A stretch of DNA of 10,562 nucleotides. It comes from Clostridia bacterium. GTDB taxonomy: Bacteria; Bacillota; Clostridia; Oscillospirales; Butyricicoccaceae. Position numbers and translations under genes: made by a program. The stretch spans positions 1 through 10,562 of the forward strand of contig JAFYNW010000007.1 in assembly GCA_017547995.1 (NCBI GenBank), read 5' to 3'. Positions 6,285 through 10,562 of this stretch are shown in pieces. The first letter of the stretch is position 1. Each line of letters opens with the position of its first letter. The notes beneath the pieces were generated by a model. That model searched no databases and was not told where the DNA came from. It saw nothing but the letters and a program-made list of their open reading frames with translations.

Positions 6285-7109
6285 TTAATCAGTAAAATCC
6301 TTGATAATATAAAGCTTCTTGAGCTGTGAAAGCTCAACAGCCGGACGCACTGTGGCATAGGTCGAAAGTCCGTGGGATTCAGGGATGACCTTATCCACGT
6401 AGCCGATGACCAGTCCCTTCGGATAGATGTCACCGTAGCCGGATGTTTCGACGATATCGTTGTACTTTGCCTTGGTTTCGTTGTCGAGATAGGAAATTTT
6501 CAGGCGGTTTTCGTGGATATATTCAGCCACGCCTTCCGCAACGCCGATCTCCTGAGTCTGCGAAATAAGTGCACCGATTTTCATTGAAGGGTCGAGCACC
6601 GTTGTGATTTCGGCAAAGTTAGGGCCTACCTTGGAAACGTAGCCCACAAGACCCTCGCGGACGATAGCACAGTCGTAAAGCTCGATGCCGTGTGCCTGCC
6701 CCTTGTCGACGGTGACGACCTTATGGTAGTCTGTCGTTTCGATAGCAGTAACGCTGGCAAACTCATATTCATAGGTAGGATTTTCGATGGAAATACGGGC
6801 AAGGACGCGAAGGTATTCGTTTTCGGAAATAGCCTTGTTGTACTTGCTCTCGAGGGCCTCAAGCTCCTTGATTCTGTCTTTCAGCTGCTCGTTTTCCGCC
6901 TTTATCGAGTCAAACTCGTAGAAATAGCTGAAAAATCCCTTTACAGAATCGGACGTCGAGTTGACGACAGACTGGATAGGAGTCAGCACTGTGCCGATGA
7001 CTGCGCTGAATGGATTGTAGCTCGAGCCGATTTTGACAAAGGAAACAATAACAGCGATAAGAATGATGCTCACTGTTATTATTTTCAGTTGTGTCCAGTT
7101 ATTTCTCAT
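6285..7109 (-). CDS. mreC: Rod shape-determining protein MreC
   Basis: Bitopic scaffold of the elongasome that binds and activates PBP2 outside the membrane. From the ATG at 7107-7109 it has 274 residues: a short cytoplasmic start, one membrane helix (about 8-26), a coiled-coil stretch rich in E, K and L (about 66-105), then the twin beta-barrel domain. Family signatures are IVREGLVGYVSKVG (149-162), the region SQTQEIGVAEG (183-193), and TSGYGDIYPKGLVIGYV (222-238), the characteristic MreC PKG-type motif. An upstream in-frame TTG at 7154 is possible, but the ATG has AAGGA 8 nt before it and begins in the usual way. It overlaps the tatD stop by 11 nt. mreB is not adjacent and mreD lies beyond the AI-2E permease gene. 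Confidence 0.94.
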   Translation of the reverse strand: MRNNWTQLKIITVSIILIAVIVSFVKIGSSYNPFSAVIGTVLTPIQSVVNSTSDSVKGFFSYFYEFDSIKAENEQLKDRIKELEALESKYNKAISENEYLRVLARISIENPTYEYEFASVTAIETTDYHKVVTVDKGQAHGIELYDCAIVREGLVGYVSKVGPNFAEITTVLDPSMKIGALISQTQEIGVAEGVAEYIHENRLKISYLDNETKAKYNDIVETSGYGDIYPKGLVIGYVDKVIPESHGLSTYATVRPAVELSQLKKLYIIKDFTD

Positions 7110-7893
7110 CTGTTGTTTCCTTGTCAAGACCGAAGAATTTAAGTGCGTTGTCAAAAGTTATTTTTGCCATTTCCTCATAGGTTAAACCCTTGATTTCAGC
7201 CAATTTTTCAACGACGAGATTTACCTTGCCGCTGTCATTGCGCTTGCCGCGGAATGGCACAGGTGTGAGATATGGGGAGTCTGTCTCCGCCATAAGCATA
7301 TCAATCGGCATCCAGTCGACTACTTCGAGAGACTTTGCCGCGTTTTTATAAGTGACTACCCCTGTGAAGGAGAGATGGTAGCCCATTTTGATGAGGATTT
7401 TCGCAGTTTCAAGGCTGCCGCTGTAGCAGTGAACCACGCCCGTCACGTCAGGGAACATCCTGAGAATCTTAAGCGTATCCTCTGTTGCCTCACGGGAGTG
7501 GATGATGACCTTCTTGCCAAGCTGACGCGCAATCTCCATCTGACGGATGAAAACCTTCTGCTGTACGTCGCGTGGGGAATGGTCGTAGTAATAATCGAGA
7601 CCGATTTCGCCGATAGCGAGATTCTTCGGATGATTCCAGAGCTTCATAAGCTCGCTCTCAGTCTCCTCATTATAATCGATGGCATCGTGAGGATGGAAGC
7701 CGACGGCAGCATAGATGAAGTCGTACTTTTCAGCAAGTGCGACAGCGTCATAGGACGACTGCATATTTGTGCCTATATCAACCATAAGCTCGACGCCCGA
7801 GTTATGGGCGTCGAGAATAATCTGGTCTCTGTCTTCGTCAAACCACTCGTCGTGCAAGTGGGTATGAGTGTCAAAGAGCTTACTTTTCTTCAT
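7099..7893 (-). CDS. tatD: TatD family metal-dependent deoxyribonuclease
   Basis: Cytoplasmic TIM-barrel hydrolase of the TatD family (YabD/YcfH type), a Mg/Zn-dependent 3'-5' exo/endonuclease linked to DNA repair. From the ATG at 7891-7893 it has 264 residues, the usual length. The metal ligands are all in place: H10 and H12 in DTHTHLH (8-14), E96 in GEIGLD (95-100), H132 in IHSR (131-134), H155 in HCYSG (155-159) and D205 in ETDSPYLTP (203-211). A longer open frame to 7962 exists, but its extra residues lie inside metG and the DTHTH motif should be near the N-terminus. It overlaps the end of metG by 14 nt with only a weak ribosome site, so coupling to metG is likely. The metG-tatD pairing is common in Firmicutes. 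Confidence 0.95.
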   Translation of the reverse strand: MKKSKLFDTHTHLHDEWFDEDRDQIILDAHNSGVELMVDIGTNMQSSYDAVALAEKYDFIYAAVGFHPHDAIDYNEETESELMKLWNHPKNLAIGEIGLDYYYDHSPRDVQQKVFIRQMEIARQLGKKVIIHSREATEDTLKILRMFPDVTGVVHCYSGSLETAKILIKMGYHLSFTGVVTYKNAAKSLEVVDWMPIDMLMAETDSPYLTPVPFRGKRNDSGKVNLVVEKLAEIKGLTYEEMAKITFDNALKFFGLDKETTDEK

Positions 7894-9466
7894 TTTTCTG
7901 TGCGATTTCTTCGAGCTTCTTAGGAATGTCGATACGTGCGAAGAGAGGCTCTGCCTTGCCAACTTCTACGCCTTCCTTAAGCTGAGCGAATTCCTTGAGG
8001 GAATCGAAATCCTTGATGTCTGTGTTGAGCTGAGCGAAAATCTTTTCAGCTGTTTCAGGGAGGAATGGCTTGAGGAGAACAGCAGCATAGCGGATTGTTT
8101 CGAGGAGAACGTAAAGAACTCTGTTGAGTCTCCACTTCATGCCTTCGTCCTTAGCGAGAGCCCATGGTGTTGTTTCGTCGATGTACTTGTTAGCACGTCT
8201 GAGGAGGTCCCAGATAGCGTCGAGAGCATCAGCAACACGGAGTTCGTCCATCTTCTTTTCTACGATTTCAGGAGTCTTGAGAGCAAGACCGATGAGCTCG
8301 TGGTCAACAGCGCCGTCAGCGAAGCCCTTGGAGATAACGCCGCCGTTGTACTTGTGTACCATAGCGATTGTGCGGTTTACAAGGTTGCCGAGGATGTTAG
8401 CAAGGTCGGAGTTGATACGTTCCATAAGGAGTTCGTATGTGAGTGTGCCGTCCTGTGCGAATGGCATTTCGTGGAGGAGGTAGTAACGGACAGCGTCAAC
8501 ACCGAAGAGTTCGATGAGGTCTTCTGCATAAATTACGTTGCCCTTACTCTTACTCATCTTGCCATCGCCCATGAGGAGCCATGGATGACCGAAAATCTGC
8601 TTTGGAAGTGGTTCGCCGATAGCCATGAGGATGATTGGCCAGTAAATTGTATGGAAACGAAGAATGTCCTTACCGATGAGATGTACGTCTGCAGGCCAGA
8701 ACTTCTTGTAGTGTTCGGAGTGGTTGCCGTCTGGCTCGAAGCCTGCGAATGTGATGTAGTTGGAGAGAGCGTCAATCCATACGTAGATTACGTTGCCTGG
8801 GTCAAACTCAACAGGAACACCCCAGGAGAAGGAGCTTCTGGAAACGCAGAGGTCTGTGAGACCCGGACGGATGAAGTTGTTGAGCATTTCATTCTTTCTG
8901 GAAGCAGGCTGAATGAAGTCAGGGTTTGCTTCGATATGCTCTTCAAGACGCTTTGCGTAGTTGGAAAGCTTGAGGAAGTATGCAGCTTCCTTCATTGGAC
9001 GAACTTCAGCGCCGCAGTCAGGGCACTTGCCGTCAACGAGCTGGGATTCTGTGAAGAAGCTTTCGCAAGGTACGCAGTAGAGGCCTTCGTATTCGCTCTT
9101 ATAGATGTCACCCTGATCATAAAGCTGCTTGAAAATCTTAGCAACCTTTTCCTTATGCATAGGGTTGGATGTTCTGATGAAATTGTCGTAGGATGTATTG
9201 AGGCAGTCCCAGTTATCCTTGATAACTGCTGCTGTTTCGTCTACAAACTGCTGAGGAGTGATGCCTCTTGCTTCAGCCTTTTCCTGAATCTTCTGACCGT
9301 GTTCGTCAGTACCTGTCTGGAAGTATACGTCGTAACCCTGTTCGCGTCTGAAACGTGCGATAGCGTCAGCGAGAACGATTTCGTAGGAGTTACCGATGTG
9401 TGGTCTGCCTGATGTGTAGGCAATAGCTGTGGAAATATAATAAGGAGTGCCTTTCTTGTTTTCCAT
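7880..9466 (-). CDS. metG: Methionyl-tRNA synthetase, short form
   Basis: Class I aminoacyl-tRNA synthetase that charges tRNA-Met, including the initiator. It has 528 residues. The HIGH motif appears as HIGN (23-26), the zinc knuckle as C131, C134, C148 and C151, the tRNA-acceptor/anticodon parts follow, and KMSKS is at 303-307. WIDALSNYITFAGF (230-243) and the region FGHPWLLMGDGKMSKSKGN (292-310) are typical of MetG. The protein ends at PLFARIDIPKKLEEI, just where many Firmicute MetG proteins (about 650 residues) continue into a C-terminal OB-fold tRNA-binding domain; that domain is absent. Codon choice is strongly biased: after residue 19 there are no TTA, CTA or TCA codons, typical of high expression. 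The ATG has AAGGA (9477-9481) 10 nt upstream. No T-box or SAM riboswitch is visible upstream. Confidence 0.97.
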   Translation of the reverse strand: MENKKGTPYYISTAIAYTSGRPHIGNSYEIVLADAIARFRREQGYDVYFQTGTDEHGQKIQEKAEARGITPQQFVDETAAVIKDNWDCLNTSYDNFIRTSNPMHKEKVAKIFKQLYDQGDIYKSEYEGLYCVPCESFFTESQLVDGKCPDCGAEVRPMKEAAYFLKLSNYAKRLEEHIEANPDFIQPASRKNEMLNNFIRPGLTDLCVSRSSFSWGVPVEFDPGNVIYVWIDALSNYITFAGFEPDGNHSEHYKKFWPADVHLIGKDILRFHTIYWPIILMAIGEPLPKQIFGHPWLLMGDGKMSKSKGNVIYAEDLIELFGVDAVRYYLLHEMPFAQDGTLTYELLMERINSDLANILGNLVNRTIAMVHKYNGGVISKGFADGAVDHELIGLALKTPEIVEKKMDELRVADALDAIWDLLRRANKYIDETTPWALAKDEGMKWRLNRVLYVLLETIRYAAVLLKPFLPETAEKIFAQLNTDIKDFDSLKEFAQLKEGVEVGKAEPLFARIDIPKKLEEIAQKNEEK

Positions 9467-9566
9467 AACAGTGATTTCCTTTCTTTTATGTGTTGTTTTA
9501 TGTTATTTTTATTTTTTAACTGATGCGAAGCCTCTCTTGCGAGAGAAGGGGGCAATGGAACTTGTC

Positions 9567-9595
9567 TGTAGGGGACGGCGCCCTCGACGTCCCGC
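9567..9595 (-). repeat. Palindromic CCCTACA-tailed element, copy 3 (inverted)
   Basis: Read on the minus strand, this has the same 29-nt layout as copies 1 and 2 and ends in CCCTACA. Its stem is GGGACG (9588-9593 on that strand) with CGTCCC (9572-9577). The stem bases differ from the other copies yet still pair fully, so structure is kept over sequence. Confidence 0.72.
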
Positions 9596-9603
9596 ATGGT
9601 CAA

Positions 9604-9639
9604 TGTGATTCATCACACATATAACGTCACCGCAGGTGA
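9604..9639. repeat. Pair of short hairpins beyond the membrane protein gene
   Basis: TGTGAT (9604-9609) pairs with ATCACA (9612-9617) around TC, and TCACC (9627-9631) pairs with GGTGA (9635-9639) around GCA. They lie just downstream of the minus-strand membrane protein stop. Without a T-run they are not standard terminators, and they resemble the mini-hairpin style of the array at 4815-4896. Confidence 0.55.
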
Positions 9640-9641
9640 TA

Positions 9642-10562
9642 CTATTCCTCTTCCTTCTTTTCCTCGTCGTCCGAGCCTGGTGCATTGTCGAATGGAATGT
9701 CACCGACGTTGCCTGGCTTTGACGGAGCATCGTTGAACGGAAGATTTTCAGGCTCTGTGATTTCAGGCTTTTCAGCAACGCCTTCTGCATCGACCTTATC
9801 CTCAGGCATCTTCATACCGAAGGACTTGAAGAAACTTTCAGGCGGCACCTTTGCGCCTACGCTGTAGCGAATCATGCCGGAAATACCGAGGAGCGGATTG
9901 ATGACGAAGCTCATGCCTGCAGTTTCAAATACGAGAAGCGCGTAGTAAATCGCGTCGTATTCGCCAACAAGAAGCTCGTAAGCCAGCACAGGCACTGTGA
10001 AAAGTGCGATGAGCGGCAGATATGAGAGCATAAGGAGAATGTAAGCCTTGAGGTTATACTTCATTTTGACGATACCGATGTGGAAAATCGGTGTGATAAC
10101 CTTCATCGGCGCAGCGGAGCATTCAAATACACCGCCCTGATAACGGAATGCCTGATAAACGAGGAAGAGCAATGCAAATACAATGCAGATACCGAGAACG
10201 ATAAACTGTATGCTTTCGTCAAGACCAAGCACTTCTGTGTAGCCTGTGACCATAGACATTGCAAAGCTGAAAATAAGGCTTACAAGGAGAAGCCATGGCA
10301 CAAGGCGGAAGGCAAACATAAGCTGTACCTTGATGCTGTGCCAGATAAGCTTGAAATCGCCAAGCCATTCAAAGAGGTAGGATTTCTTGACCTTGATACC
10401 TCTGATGAGCATACCGTAAACATTGTACATACAGATTGTTATCGGTGCCGTGACGAGCATACTGAGCGCGCTGATGATTGTGTTTGCACCTGTCGCTTCA
10501 AAGGTCAGTATACTGCAGATGGAAACGACAACCTGGAAAATGGCAAGCATAAGAGCCATAAA
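9642..10562 (-). CDS. Uncharacterised polytopic membrane protein, N-terminus beyond window
   Basis: I do not recognise this family with confidence; it is reminiscent of DUF975-type or similar Firmicute multi-pass proteins. The frame is open to the right edge. An ATG at 10557-10559 exists, but the codon before it is also sense, so the true start probably lies outside. From that ATG there are 305 residues with about six hydrophobic segments (about 1-20, 26-52, 80-104, 117-138, 170-196 and 203-235). The tail from about 250 is hydrophilic, acidic and rich in P, E, D and N, and probably cytoplasmic. The tail contains a near-repeat LPFNDAP (273-279) and IPFDNAP (288-294) and ends DDEEKKEEE. No catalytic motif is visible. 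It is followed after 175 nt by metG on the same strand, so it may or may not share a transcript. Confidence 0.75.
   Translation of the reverse strand, partial: FMALMLAIFQVVVSICSILTFEATGANTIISALSMLVTAPITICMYNVYGMLIRGIKVKKSYLFEWLGDFKLIWHSIKVQLMFAFRLVPWLLLVSLIFSFAMSMVTGYTEVLGLDESIQFIVLGICIVFALLFLVYQAFRYQGGVFECSAAPMKVITPIFHIGIVKMKYNLKAYILLMLSYLPLIALFTVPVLAYELLVGEYDAIYYALLVFETAGMSFVINPLLGISGMIRYSVGAKVPPESFFKSFGMKMPEDKVDAEGVAEKPEITEPENLPFNDAPSKPGNVGDIPFDNAPGSDDEEKKEEE

Larger units (their letters stand above)
9467..9641. other. Gap upstream of metG: AT-rich leader plus repeats
   Basis: This 175-nt gap has no gene. Next to metG is an A/T-rich stretch (9481-9520) with the ribosome site AAGGA (9477-9481). 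A weak minus-strand promoter could be TTCGCA (9524-9529) and TAACAT (9500-9505) with an 18-nt spacer, each matching 4 of 6 consensus bases, so it is only a candidate. Farther out are a CTCTC/GAGAG hairpin (9532-9545), an inverted copy of the CCCTACA-tailed palindrome (9567-9595), and two short hairpins (9604-9639). I see no T-box core (TGGNACC) or other known riboswitch, and no terminator with a T-run. Confidence 0.6.

Noticed and set aside
7868..9412. 514-codon open frame on the plus strand opposite metG
   Set aside because: It is in exact register with metG codons and its product looks unlike a folded protein family (Cys-, Val- and Glu-rich). Its openness is explained by metG avoiding TTA, CTA and TCA.
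9467..9641. T-box or SAM riboswitch upstream of metG
   Set aside because: No T-box core sequence, specifier-loop layout or terminator/antiterminator pair is visible; the gap consists of dispersed repeats and an AT-rich leader.

Overview
The window is a stretch of chromosome from a low-to-mid GC Gram-positive bacterium, most likely a gut-type Clostridia and probably of the Oscillospirales (Ruminococcaceae/Oscillospiraceae). This rests on the gene content (short MetG, DUF896, YfcC-like carrier, AI-2E family permease), the Shine-Dalgarno spacing, and intergenic hairpin repeats of a kind I associate with those genomes. No rRNA, tRNA, CRISPR array, phage gene or transposase is visible. All ten genes are on the minus strand, so transcription runs from right to left.

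Layout in transcription order: an uncharacterised polytopic membrane protein, truncated by the right edge; a repeat-bearing gap; metG (methionyl-tRNA synthetase); tatD (metal-dependent DNase); mreC; a second repeat-filled gap; an AI-2E family permease; a third repeat-filled gap; mreD; mrdA (penicillin-binding protein 2); an RlmA-type 23S rRNA guanine-N1 methyltransferase; a 61-residue DUF896 protein; and a YfcC/DcuC-type carrier cut by the left edge. metG/tatD, tatD/mreC and mreD/mrdA overlap by 14, 11 and 7 nt. The genes from mrdA to the carrier are 3 to 27 nt apart, so these blocks look co-transcribed and partly translationally coupled.

The functional core is the rod-shape (elongasome) set mreC-mreD-mrdA, which scaffolds and carries out lateral-wall peptidoglycan synthesis. 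mreB is not next to it; the set instead follows the housekeeping pair metG-tatD. An AI-2E permease gene with repeat-laden flanks separates mreC from mreD, which is unusual and suggests a later insertion.

The least ordinary content is between the genes. The three gaps (4640-4898, 6045-6284, 9467-9641) are packed with small palindromes. One family has at least four copies sharing a CCCTACA tail, with stem sequences that change in a compensatory way. Others are an AATTCA-punctuated hairpin array, a GC-rich double hairpin, and an element with a tandem G-A internal loop. I found no convincing new multi-gene system; the coding content is conventional.
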